DNA of 64,000 nt. Source: DAISKN01 sp963716925. GTDB lineage: Bacteria; Acidobacteriota; Vicinamibacteria; Marinacidobacterales; SMYC01. Positions within the stretch are counted from its first letter, which is position 1, and every line of letters begins with the position of its first letter. The position numbers and the translations under genes were made by a program. Below are positions 26,304 to 34,294 of the stretch, in pieces. The notes beneath the pieces were generated by a model. It was given only the letters and a program-made list of their open reading frames with translations. It ran no database searches and had not been told where the DNA came from. The DNA is taken from the NCBI GenBank assembly GCA_963716925.1, contig CAVQUX010000025.1:806001-870000 (forward strand), read 5' to 3'.

Positions 26304-26645
26304 TCACCACTCGCATCCGTAGGAGGCAAAGGAGGAACGGGCCGCATCGAGCGCGGCCTTGCACCCGGCGGCGAGGCTCGCCTTGGCGGTGGGGTTTGCC
26401 GCGGCCTGCCGCCACTGATCGCGCATCTGATCCATGCTCTGCCGCTGCATCGCTCTTGCATCCTCGGGTACGTGGTTGACGATACAAGCTTCGACCTTGC
26501 TCAGGTAGTCGTCACACTCGGCAACGCCGATGGTGTTTGAAGCGGCGGGACCAGCCGACTGTTCCGAAGCGGGCTGCTGACTGCAGCCCATCCCCATCGC
26601 GGCGGCGACGAACGCAAGAGAGAAGAGACGGTTTGCTGTCTTCAC
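26304..26645 (-). CDS. Small Cys-containing lipoprotein, unknown function
   Basis: 113 residues. The leader MKTANRLFSLAFVAAAMGMG precedes Cys21, a plausible lipidation site although the -3 position is not the usual Leu. The mature part has paired cysteines (AECDDYLSKVEACIVNHVPE ... AAGCKAALDAARSSFASYGC) flanking helical segments, suggesting two disulfides. I recall similar small lipoproteins with the same Cys spacing in soil bacteria, with no known function. It is transcribed divergently from the secreted protein at 26810 across a 164-base gap. Confidence 0.7.
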   Translation of the reverse strand: MKTANRLFSLAFVAAAMGMGCSQQPASEQSAGPAASNTIGVAECDDYLSKVEACIVNHVPEDARAMQRQSMDQMRDQWRQAAANPTAKASLAAGCKAALDAARSSFASYGCEW

Positions 26646-26809
26646 GAATACATCACTCCTTGTGGATTCGAAATGGACTCGGTGAGCGCGCTTCAGCCCG
26701 GGAATTGTATCAGATGGCGCGAAGACGCCAATCCTTATGTTTTCTGACGGATCCTTATTGGACTGCGGACGCCCTGCGATCGACCATGACCCGAATGGAG
26801 GATCCTCTC

Positions 26810-27328
26810 ATGACTCGCGTCCTGTCGATGGTTACCCTGTTTTGCCTGAACCCCTTCGGAGTAGCGCGCGCAGGGGAAGCGCCCGTCCCTGCCGCTTTCG
26901 ACCGGCTTCGCTCTCTCGCCGGCAACTGGGAGGGAACGTTCCAGTGGTCCGGGGCCCGCAGCGATTCCGGAAGGATGAACGCCACCTACCACCTCACCGG
27001 CAATGGCTCCGCGGTGGTGGAGACCCTGATCCAGGAGGACGTCCCGGTGATGACCACCCTGTACCATACCGATGGAGCCGATCTGCGGCTGACGCACTTC
27101 TGCGCCGCGCAGAACCAGCCGCGCCTCAAGGCATCCCGAATCGACGAAGAACAGGGGCTGTTGGAGTTCTCTTTCGTCGACATCACGAATCTTCCGACCC
27201 CGGGCGCAGCCCATGTCGACGGACTCGAGCTCCGATTCCTGGGACCGGACCGGATTCGACTCACGTTCACCTTCGTCAGCGACGGGGCGCGCAGCTACGA
27301 ACGGATCGACCTCGGGCGAGTCCCGTGA
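26810..27328 (+). CDS. Secreted lipocalin-like (DUF1579-type) protein
   Basis: 172 residues from ATG 26810, chosen because GGAGGAT lies 7 bases upstream and a signal peptide (VLSMVTLFCLNPFGVARA) follows. The mature domain starts FDRLRSLAGNWEGTFQW and continues TYHLTGNGSAVVETL, PVMTTLYHTDGADLRLTHFC and QNQPRL, a barrel pattern seen in DUF1579/THAP4-like small ligand-binding proteins. Ligand unknown. It lies ahead of the dehydrogenase pair on the same strand, with a 101-base gap, so it may have its own promoter. Confidence 0.65.
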   Translation: MTRVLSMVTLFCLNPFGVARAGEAPVPAAFDRLRSLAGNWEGTFQWSGARSDSGRMNATYHLTGNGSAVVETLIQEDVPVMTTLYHTDGADLRLTHFCAAQNQPRLKASRIDEEQGLLEFSFVDITNLPTPGAAHVDGLELRFLGPDRIRLTFTFVSDGARSYERIDLGRVP

Positions 27329-27429
27329 GCTCGTCGCGGTGGGCGCCTGCCGACCGCGCCTCCCCGTCGGAAACGATTCGACATCCGCCCCCGGACTCCG
27401 CTATCGTGCCTCGCATTCCGGGAGGTCCG

Positions 27430-28035
27430 ATGAACCGACGGCAGGCACTGAAATCCATCGGCGTCGCGGCCGCGCTTCCGCTCTCGCCGAGCGAGCTCTT
27501 CGCCCTCGGTCGGAGAACCCACCTGCACATCCAGGCGGACGCGAGCGACGACCGATACATTTTTCTGAGCCTCGACGCCGACGAGAGCGAGATCCTCTCG
27601 GTCGCGACCGAGGTCATCCTTCCCGAGACCGATACCCCCGGCGCCCGCTCGGCGAAGGTGCCGGAGTTCATCGACGCCGTCCTCACGAGCTGGTTCGGCG
27701 ACGACGAACGGAAGCGTTTTCTCCGGGGGATTCGCGATCTCGACGAGCGGGCGCGATCCGAGGAAGGGGTTGGTTTTTCAGCCTGCCCGGACGCGACTCG
27801 GGTTCGAATCCTGCGGGAGCTGGAAGCCGATTCCCTTCGAGAGCTCGGAAGCGTCGCCCCCACGCGGGTCGCCCGTCGTGCCTCGCAGACCGCTCCGGGG
27901 GCGCCGTTCTTCTCGGTTCTCAAGTGGCTCACGCTGTTCGGCTACTACACCTCGTCGGCGGGAATGAACGAGGAGCTGGAGTACGTCGAGTTTCCGGGCA
28001 CCTACGACGGCTGCGCTCCTCTGCGGAGCAGGTGA
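27430..28035 (+). CDS. Gluconate 2-dehydrogenase subunit 3-like small subunit (Tat)
   Basis: 201 residues from ATG 27430 with GGAGG upstream. A twin-arginine leader (MNRRQALKSIGVAAALPLSP) is followed by family phrases LDADESEILSVATEVILPET, VPEFIDAVLTSWF and the C-terminal GYYTSSAGMNEELEYVEFPG. Such subunits ride the Tat pathway together with a signal-less GMC flavoprotein and are needed for its export. The GMC gene follows 3 bases after the stop. The phrase GGTTCGAATCC at about 27800 imitates a tRNA T-loop but is coding sequence. Confidence 0.85.
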   Translation: MNRRQALKSIGVAAALPLSPSELFALGRRTHLHIQADASDDRYIFLSLDADESEILSVATEVILPETDTPGARSAKVPEFIDAVLTSWFGDDERKRFLRGIRDLDERARSEEGVGFSACPDATRVRILRELEADSLRELGSVAPTRVARRASQTAPGAPFFSVLKWLTLFGYYTSSAGMNEELEYVEFPGTYDGCAPLRSR

Positions 28036-28038
28036 GTC

Positions 28039-29736
28039 ATGGCGGCAATCGCGCAGAGAAAAGTCTACGACGCGGTGGTGGTGGGCTCCGGAATCACCGG
28101 AGGATACGCGGCGATGGAGCTCACGAAAAAGGGGCTCCAGACCCTGGTGCTCGAGGCCGGGCGGCCCATCTCTCCGGAACGGGACTACGTGGAGCACGTT
28201 CCCCCGTGGCAGATGCGGTTTCGCGGGCTCGGCGATCGAGAGGCGCTCGCCCGGGACCAGCCGATCCAGAGGGCCTGCTACGCTTGCGACGAGTGGTCGA
28301 GCAAGTTCTTCGTGAACGATCGCGAGAATCCCTACACCGTCGACAAGGACAAGCCCTTCGCGTGGATCCGGGGCCGCCAGGTCGGCGGACGCTCCATCAT
28401 GTGGGGCCGGCACACGTACCGCTGGAGCGATCTCGACTTCGAAGCCAATGCCAAGGACGGCCTCGGCGTCGACTGGCCGCTGCGCTACGCCGACGCGGCC
28501 CCGTGGTACGACTACGTCGAGGACTTCGTGGGCATCAGCGGACGGGAAGAGGGCCTTCCGCAGCTTCCCGATGGAAAGTTCCTTCCGCCGATGGAGTTCA
28601 ACTGCGCCGAGCGCACGGTACGAGAAGCGCTTTCCCGAAGTTTCGGCGGAGAGAGGGTCTTAACCAACGGTCGGGTGGCGATGCTCACCCGGGAGCACCG
28701 GGGCCGGGCGCCCTGCCACTATTGCGGGCCCTGCGAGCGGGGCTGCGCGACCCGGTCCTACTTCAGCAGCTTGAACGCGACGCTTCCGGAAGCCCTGGCG
28801 ACCGGGCGCCTCACGCTGCGGCCGCACAGCGTCGTCGAGAGCATCCTCTACGACGAGGAAACGAATCGGGTCGACGGGATCCGCGTAATCGACGCTCAGA
28901 CCCACGAGTCCTTCGAAGTACAGGGTCGCGTCGTGTTCCTCTGCGCCTCGGCGCTGGAGTCCGCGCGAATTCTCCTGAACTCGAAGAGCTCGCGGTTTCC
29001 CGACGGCCTCGCGAACTCGAGCGGAGAGCTCGGCAGGAACCTCATGGACCACGTCATGGGCTGGGGCGCCGAGGGAAGGATCCCGGGAAGCGAGGACCGC
29101 GTACCCTGGGGCCGCAGAAATCCCGGTATCTACGTTGCTCGATTCCGGAACGTGAAGTCGAAGCACCCCGGGTTCCTCCGCGGCTACGGGTTCCAGGGCT
29201 CGGGATTCCGCGAACGGTGGGAGCACGGACTCGACACTCCCGGTTTCGGCGCCGAGTTCAAGCATTCGCTGCGGAACTGGGGTCCCTGGCGGCTGTCGTT
29301 CTACGGCTTCGGCGAATGCCTTCCGAACCGCGAGAACTACGTCACCCTCGACCCCGAAGTGCGCGATCGCTGGGGTATCCCGGCGCTCCGGATCCACATG
29401 AAGTGGGGAGAGAACGAGCGGGCGCTGCTCGAGGACATGGCGGTCACCGCGGCAGAGATGCTCGAGTCCGCCGGAGCGACGGATATCGAGCTCACCCGGG
29501 AGGACAATCCTCCCGGACTCACCATCCACGAGATGGGCACGGCGCGCATGGGCCGCGATCCGAAGACCTCGGTCCTGAATGCGTTCAACCAGGCCCACGA
29601 CGTTGCCAACCTGTTCGTGACCGACGGCTCGGCGATGACGTCTTCGTCCTGCGTGAACCCCTCGATCACATACATGATGCTGACCGCGCGGGCCTGCGAC
29701 TACGCGGTGAAAGAGATGGACCTGAGCCGCATTTGA
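28039..29736 (+). CDS. GMC-family FAD-dependent sugar/alcohol dehydrogenase, large subunit
   Basis: 565 residues. FAD-binding VVVGSGITGGYAAMELTKKG, the GMC phrase GRQVGGRSIMWGRHTYRWS, substrate-domain CHYCGPCERGCATRSYF with four Cys, and the C-terminal active-site region TIHEMGTARMGRDPKTSVLN and CVNPSITYMMLTARACDYA. There is no signal of its own, consistent with co-export by the Tat small subunit just upstream. The family oxidises sugars or sugar acids (glucoside 3-dehydrogenase, gluconate 2-dehydrogenase) and passes electrons to a cytochrome c; no cytochrome subunit gene is adjacent. The exact substrate is unknown. Confidence 0.88.
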   Translation: MAAIAQRKVYDAVVVGSGITGGYAAMELTKKGLQTLVLEAGRPISPERDYVEHVPPWQMRFRGLGDREALARDQPIQRACYACDEWSSKFFVNDRENPYTVDKDKPFAWIRGRQVGGRSIMWGRHTYRWSDLDFEANAKDGLGVDWPLRYADAAPWYDYVEDFVGISGREEGLPQLPDGKFLPPMEFNCAERTVREALSRSFGGERVLTNGRVAMLTREHRGRAPCHYCGPCERGCATRSYFSSLNATLPEALATGRLTLRPHSVVESILYDEETNRVDGIRVIDAQTHESFEVQGRVVFLCASALESARILLNSKSSRFPDGLANSSGELGRNLMDHVMGWGAEGRIPGSEDRVPWGRRNPGIYVARFRNVKSKHPGFLRGYGFQGSGFRERWEHGLDTPGFGAEFKHSLRNWGPWRLSFYGFGECLPNRENYVTLDPEVRDRWGIPALRIHMKWGENERALLEDMAVTAAEMLESAGATDIELTREDNPPGLTIHEMGTARMGRDPKTSVLNAFNQAHDVANLFVTDGSAMTSSSCVNPSITYMMLTARACDYAVKEMDLSRI

Positions 29737-29782
29737 ATGCGGGCCTTTCTCGATCGCGGCCGGAGGGATCCGGCAAAGCGGG

Positions 29783-30541
29783 TCAGCGAGCCTCAGGCTC
29801 CGGACCCATGGCTACGCTCGCTTCCGCGACCATGACCGAGATCAGGCGCGCGACGTCGCCGATGGCGCGCCGGGTGGAGGCGCTCGCGCGCTCTCCATTC
29901 CCCCAGATGTCCAGGGCTCCAACGGTGGAGTTCGCCGCGACGAGCGGAACCCTGGCTCCGTCCTCGGGAAGCGGCATTCCTCCGTCGAGCTCCAGAGTCC
30001 GTTGCGGGATGGGTCCCGTTCCCTGCCCGCGGTCGGACACCGCGAGAATTCGCCCCTGGCGGTCGCGCACGACGGCCGCTGAAAGGGGAAAGACCGCGCG
30101 CGCCGCCTCGAGAACCCGGGTCAGCCGAGGCTCGATCGGCCCGGCGAGCTCGAGCTCGCTCGCGGCAGCATGGATGACGTCGAGCTGCTTTCGCGCTTCC
30201 GAAAGCGCGCCCACCCTCCTGCTTCGCGAGCCGAAGGATGCGGCGATGAGTCCGCAAACCGCGAGGCCGAAGAACGCGAGGATGTCGTCCTGGCTGTGGA
30301 TGGCCAAACGGAGATACGGCCGCGTGAGAAAGAAGTTGAGGCTCAGGGCCGAGGAAACCGCGGTAGCCACCGCCGCCCAACGTCCGCCGAGCTCCGCGAT
30401 GACGATGACGAGCGCCAGGAACGCGAACGTCAGATTGGAGGCGGTGGTAAAGTCGCGCAAGGGTATCAGCGCCATCCCCAGAAGAACCGCGGCGAGCGGA
30501 CCCAATCCCGCATAGAGAAGACTTTCGCTATCGGCTTCCAT
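29783..30541 (-). CDS. DUF4118/GAF protein lacking a kinase domain
   Basis: 252 residues. Four short membrane helices in the KdpD DUF4118 pattern (LGPLAAVLLGMALIPL; NLTFAFLALVIVIAELGG; WAAVATAVSSALSLNFFLT; DILAFFGLAVCGLIAASFG) precede a coiled segment (ARKQLDVIHAAASELE) and a GAF-like domain (LTRVLEAARAVFPLSAAVVR). It ends without any H-box or ATPase motif. It follows the KdpE-like gene by 15 bases and so belongs to the kinase-regulator operon. It may be a decoy or second sensor that dimerises with the kinase at 31246; that is inference from the shared architecture. Confidence 0.75.
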   Translation of the reverse strand: MEADSESLLYAGLGPLAAVLLGMALIPLRDFTTASNLTFAFLALVIVIAELGGRWAAVATAVSSALSLNFFLTRPYLRLAIHSQDDILAFFGLAVCGLIAASFGSRSRRVGALSEARKQLDVIHAAASELELAGPIEPRLTRVLEAARAVFPLSAAVVRDRQGRILAVSDRGQGTGPIPQRTLELDGGMPLPEDGARVPLVAANSTVGALDIWGNGERASASTRRAIGDVARLISVMVAEASVAMGPEPEAR

Positions 30542-30556
30542 TTTCGGCCTCCTGAC

Positions 30557-31249
30557 TCAGCACTCCCGAAACCGGTAGCCCACCCAGGGCTCGGTGAGCA
30601 CGTACTTCGGGTGCGCGGGGTCGGTCTCGATCTTCTTTCGCAGCGACGCCATGAGGACGCGAAGGTACTGCGGCTCGGAGACCGCGCTCGGCCCCCAGAT
30701 GGCCTTCAGAATCGTCCGATGGGTGAGGACCTTGCCCGGGTGGCGGGCGAGAAACGAGAGGAGCTCGAATTCCTTCGGCGTCAGGCGTATCTCCTCTTCC
30801 CCCCGGATCACCCGATGCCGCTCGAAGTCGATGGTCAGGTCGGACCGCACGAGAGTTCCCGTCTCCTCCTCCAGGGACGCTTGCGAGCGCCGGAGGCAGG
30901 CGCGCACGCGCGCCAGGAGCTCTTCGGGGCCGAAGGGTTTGGTCACGTAGTCGTCGGCGCCGAGATCGAGCGCCGCGACCTTGTCCTTCTCCGAATGGCG
31001 CGCCGAAAGAACGATGATGGGAACGGTCGATCGCTCTCGTACTCTGCGGCAGACTTCGAATCCATCGACGTCCGGTAGACCGAGGTCCACGATCAGTAGA
31101 TCGGGGGGATCCGCTTCCAGCTCGGTGAGCGCGCCGGCTCCGGTGACGACGCTCTGGACTTCGTAGCCCCGGGAGCGCAGGAGCGGAGTCACCGCCCGGA
31201 GGATCGGGAGCTCGTCGTCCACGATGAGGATACGCGGCTGGCGGTTCAC
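30557..31249 (-). CDS. kdpE: KdpE-like OmpR/PhoB-family response regulator
   Basis: 230 residues from GTG 31249, overlapping the kinase stop (GTGA). The receiver domain has Asp11-Asp12 (ILIVDDELPIL), phospho-acceptor Asp55 (LLIVDLGLPDVDGF), and the DDYVTKPFGPEELLARVRA switch region. The C-terminal winged helix ends in the OmpR-type YLRVLMASLRKKIETDP ... LTEPWVGYRFREC; this ending is typical of KdpE. It probably activates the porin-kdpFACB operon about 13 kb away when phosphorylated by the kinase encoded upstream. Confidence 0.88.
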   Translation of the reverse strand: MNRQPRILIVDDELPILRAVTPLLRSRGYEVQSVVTGAGALTELEADPPDLLIVDLGLPDVDGFEVCRRVRERSTVPIIVLSARHSEKDKVAALDLGADDYVTKPFGPEELLARVRACLRRSQASLEEETGTLVRSDLTIDFERHRVIRGEEEIRLTPKEFELLSFLARHPGKVLTHRTILKAIWGPSAVSEPQYLRVLMASLRKKIETDPAHPKYVLTEPWVGYRFREC

Positions 31250-32772
31250 GTCCGGCCCTCGGGCGCGAGCGCCGCCGCGCGGCTTCGCGCCGGCACCAGG
31301 ATCGTGAAACAGGCGCCGTCGGGCGGCGCGTTCTCCGCCCAGATCCGGCCGCCTTCGGCCGCGAGCAGCCCGCGGGTGATGGAGAGCCCGAGCCCGACGC
31401 CGGTGGCGTGACGGGAAGAGCCTACGCCGCGGTAGAAGGGATCGAAGAGCCGTTCCAGATCGGCGGGGTCGAGCCCCGGCCCCTGATCGAGGACGCTCAC
31501 ATGGAGCCCCTCTTCGTCGAGCCAGGCGCGCACCCGGATGACCGAGCCCTCGGGCGAATGCTGAGCGGCGTTCTCCAGCACGTGGGCGAGCGCCCCCGAC
31601 GTGAGACGGGGATCGACCTCGACTTCCCGATCGAGATCGGCGTCGATCTCGACGCGATGGGCGGCGAGTCCCTGGGCGACCAATGTCACCCCGGCGTCCA
31701 CCACGTCCCCCGGCAGGATCCATTCGCGCTCGGGGGTGATGCCGGCGTCCACCTGCGCCATGTCGAGAATGAACTGAAAGAGCCGTCTCAGCCGGTGGAC
31801 CTCCCGGAGAGCCACCTCCGCCTGCCCCTCTCGTTCCTCCTTGGAAATCTCGGGGTCGACGAGGTTCGCGACCGCGACCTGGATGGCGGTGAGCGGCGTC
31901 CGGAGGTCGTGGCTGAACGACGCCAGGACCGCCGAGGCGAGCTCCGCCCGTTGGCGCTCCAGCTCCGCCGACTTCCTTTCCTCGAGGAAGTGCGCTCTTT
32001 CGACGGCGATCGCCGCCAGGCCCGCGAGCGCGTCGAGCGTTCCCGGATCCACGGTCGGACCGGCGGCGCTCAGGAGCCCGATGGGACGGGTCCCGATTCG
32101 AAGCGGAACCACCTGCTCGATCACTCCGTCCTCTCCGGAGCGCGTTTGATGGCCGCCGTACGTCCGCCGCAGCGCATCGAACTCGATGGCGCCTCCGGCC
32201 CTCGCGAGAAAACGGTCGAGCTCGCCTTCTTTGAGCGAGCTCGCGCGAATTCCGCCCTCGTGTCTCTCCCAGCCTTTCTCCCGAGGAAGGAACAGCGCCA
32301 GGGTATCGAGCTCGAATCGCCGCGCGGCGTGCCGGGCGAGCGTTGGGAGGGCGGACGTGCTTTCGGTTGTGAGAAGGACGTCGCGGCTGAGATCGAACAA
32401 CCGCGTCACTTCGTCGCGGCGGGCGAACGCTTCTCTCGCCCGGGCGCGAGCCGCGGACGAAAGGTTGCTCGCGACGATGGCCACGATGAGAAACACCAGC
32501 AGCGCAATCCAGTTGTGGGGATCGGCGACGGTGAAGGTCCCGACGGGTGGAAGGAAGAAGAAGTTGAGCGCACCCGTCGCGATGACCGCCGTCACCACCG
32601 CGACCCACAGCGGGCCCCGGGTGGCCACCACCAGGATCACCAGCAGAAACGACAGCGAGACGGTGGCCGGAGTCGAGCTCTCGAACCAGATTCGATAGAG
32701 GGCGACGAGAACGAAAATCGCCGCATTCGCGATGAACAGCTCGACCAGGTCCCAGAGCCGCGACGATGTCAT
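31246..32772 (-). CDS. kdpD (C-terminal part): KdpD-like histidine kinase lacking the N-terminal sensor domain
   Basis: 508 residues from ATG 32772; the frame is open further upstream but that overlaps the GNAT gene. Residues 10-105 are DUF4118 membrane helices (IFVLVALYRIWF; LSFLLVILVVATRGPLWVAV; IALLVFLIVAIVASNLSS). Residues about 130-265 are a GAF domain, then the H-box with His288 (FSHDLRTPLTAIQ) and ATPase motifs (HVLENAAQHSPEG; VLDQGPGLDPADLERLFDPF; GVGLGLSITRGLLAAEGG). The KdpD/USP input domain is missing and instead sits in a separate gene at 11245-12384. The stop overlaps the regulator start. Confidence 0.88.
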   Translation of the reverse strand: MTSSRLWDLVELFIANAAIFVLVALYRIWFESSTPATVSLSFLLVILVVATRGPLWVAVVTAVIATGALNFFFLPPVGTFTVADPHNWIALLVFLIVAIVASNLSSAARARAREAFARRDEVTRLFDLSRDVLLTTESTSALPTLARHAARRFELDTLALFLPREKGWERHEGGIRASSLKEGELDRFLARAGGAIEFDALRRTYGGHQTRSGEDGVIEQVVPLRIGTRPIGLLSAAGPTVDPGTLDALAGLAAIAVERAHFLEERKSAELERQRAELASAVLASFSHDLRTPLTAIQVAVANLVDPEISKEEREGQAEVALREVHRLRRLFQFILDMAQVDAGITPEREWILPGDVVDAGVTLVAQGLAAHRVEIDADLDREVEVDPRLTSGALAHVLENAAQHSPEGSVIRVRAWLDEEGLHVSVLDQGPGLDPADLERLFDPFYRGVGSSRHATGVGLGLSITRGLLAAEGGRIWAENAPPDGACFTILVPARSRAAALAPEGRT

Positions 32773-32792
32773 GATCGGCAAGCGGTCCAAGT

Positions 32793-33245
32793 CTATCCCC
32801 TGTTGAACCTCCTCGTCATCATTCGGCGGTCGTGGTCTTCGAAGCCCCACCTTCGGTAGAGCTCCGCCGCCGGGTTGTCCTTTTCGACCTCGAGGTGCAG
32901 GGCCCGAACCTGAAGCTCCCGGCAGGCTTCGCCGATCACGTCCAGCGCCCGCCTTCCGAGACCGCCGCCGCGATGAGAGGGCGAAACGAAGAGCTCGTCC
33001 ACGAAAGCATCCCTTCCCCCGTACTCGAGACTCCAGCCGAGGGTGAGAACGAAGTAGCCGACCGGGGTGCCGCCGTCGCGGAACAGCCACGCGCGTCCGA
33101 GCGCGGGATCGGCGAGAAACGGCTCGAGCGCGGCGCGCGCCTTCTCCAGGTCGAACGGATAGCGTTCTTCGGCGTAGAACCGCTCCATCATGTCCAGGAT
33201 GGCGTTCGCCGCGGGTACGGCCGCGATCTCGACTTCGATCGTCAC
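32793..33245 (-). CDS. GNAT-family N-acetyltransferase
   Basis: 150 residues from GTG 33245, overlapping the upstream stop (GTGA). The acetyl-CoA-binding core is VDELFVSPSHRGGGLGRRAL followed by LHLEVEKDNPAAELYRRWGF, the classic GNAT motifs A and B. It acetylates an amine on an unknown acceptor. The gene is coupled to the c-type heme protein upstream and lies 20 bases from the kinase start downstream, so it may be co-transcribed with both. Its tail ends MMTRRFNRG. Confidence 0.85.
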   Translation of the reverse strand: MTIEVEIAAVPAANAILDMMERFYAEERYPFDLEKARAALEPFLADPALGRAWLFRDGGTPVGYFVLTLGWSLEYGGRDAFVDELFVSPSHRGGGLGRRALDVIGEACRELQVRALHLEVEKDNPAAELYRRWGFEDHDRRMMTRRFNRG

Positions 33246-34294
33246 TGGTTCGCCGTCGCCGTCTCTGCCGCCAGATCCGCCCACACGCCGGGGTGCGACG
33301 CGCGGAGGGTCGAGCCGGCGGGAAGGAGAATCGGCGTGCGGAAGAAATACTTTTCACTCCATGCGCGATCGAAGCGATCGATCGCGAGCAGAAGCCGGAT
33401 GGTGCCGTCGGGCGCCACGGTCTCGACACGGAGAGGAGATCCGTCCGCGGCGGTCGCGAACAGAGCCACCAGCCGCACGGCTTCGTCCAGGTCGAGCCGG
33501 GGCGTGACGATGGCGACGGAGCGTACGGGCTCGGCGTCCTTCGAGAACCAGAGGCCGAGGGCGGTGCGGTCCAGGATCGTCTTTCCCTCGGCCCCCCAGC
33601 CTTTCACGTAGTGAAGCTCCAGGAGAAGGCTCGACGAGGGGAGGAGCCGCCGGCCGAGGCCCTGGGGAAAGGAGATCCGCCCCCGATCGGGAAGCCAGGT
33701 CGCGAGCGGCTCCGCTTCTTCGCAGGAGTCGCCGACGAGAATCGTTGCGCGGCGGAGAATCGAGGCTTGTCCGGGAAAGACCGCGACCGCGGTGACGACG
33801 CGAGAGGCCTGAAGTCCCGTGGGGAGAACCAGGCAGGCCGTCTTCTCGGAATCGTCTTCCCCGACCACGACGTCTCTGGGCGCCCTCAGGAGCAGATCGG
33901 GCTCCGGAAGCCCAGGAGCCGGGGGGCTCTCGTCTCGTCCCGGCGGTTCACCTTCCGGAGTCGCTCCCACGGCCCAGTCCACGAGAGTATCGAGCTCCTG
34001 GGCGGTGAGCATCCGCTCGTCGCGGAAGGGTCCCCCTTCGTCGCCGGGAAGAAACGGCGGCATCCTTCCTTCGAGAAGGGCGAGCTTGATGGCGTTCGCC
34101 CAGGGCACCGCCTCCTGATAGTCGAGAAGCGACATCGGCGCGACGCCCCCCGCGCGATGGCATCCGCCGCAATGACGGAGGAAGAGCGGCCGCACGTGCT
34201 CTCGAAAGTTGAAGCGGGAGAGGGTCGGCTCGTGCGCGTCGGCGGCGGAAGCCGCGGCCATCGCGACCGAGAGGAGCGCGGCCCTAGTTCGCAT
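33242..34294 (-). CDS. Secreted c-type heme protein, monooxygenase-associated type
   Basis: 350 residues with a signal peptide (LLSVAMAAASAADAHE). A c-type heme site, C42-G-G-C45-H46, lies in RPLFLRHCGGCHRAGG, and the next phrase, RMPPFLPGDEGGPFRDERML, is shared with cytochromes fused or adjacent to copper ascorbate-dependent monooxygenase-like domains. The remaining 230 residues are beta-rich (ILRRATILVGD; LLLELHYVKGWGAEGKTILD), resembling the C-terminal jelly roll of that family. Predicted periplasmic electron transfer or substrate oxidation. It overlaps the metal-binding gene upstream by 11 bases and the GNAT gene downstream by 4. Confidence 0.7.
   Translation of the reverse strand: MRTRAALLSVAMAAASAADAHEPTLSRFNFREHVRPLFLRHCGGCHRAGGVAPMSLLDYQEAVPWANAIKLALLEGRMPPFLPGDEGGPFRDERMLTAQELDTLVDWAVGATPEGEPPGRDESPPAPGLPEPDLLLRAPRDVVVGEDDSEKTACLVLPTGLQASRVVTAVAVFPGQASILRRATILVGDSCEEAEPLATWLPDRGRISFPQGLGRRLLPSSSLLLELHYVKGWGAEGKTILDRTALGLWFSKDAEPVRSVAIVTPRLDLDEAVRLVALFATAADGSPLRVETVAPDGTIRLLLAIDRFDRAWSEKYFFRTPILLPAGSTLRASHPGVWADLAAETATANQ

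Noticed and set aside
27799..27813. GGGTTCGAATCC phrase resembling a tRNA T-arm
   Set aside because: It lies in frame inside the dehydrogenase small subunit gene, and no acceptor or anticodon stem can be folded around it.
27213..30515. An 1100-codon plus-strand ORF spanning four genes
   Set aside because: It crosses the dehydrogenase pair in another frame and is antisense to the DUF4118 gene. The real frames have recognisable domains and ribosome-binding sites.
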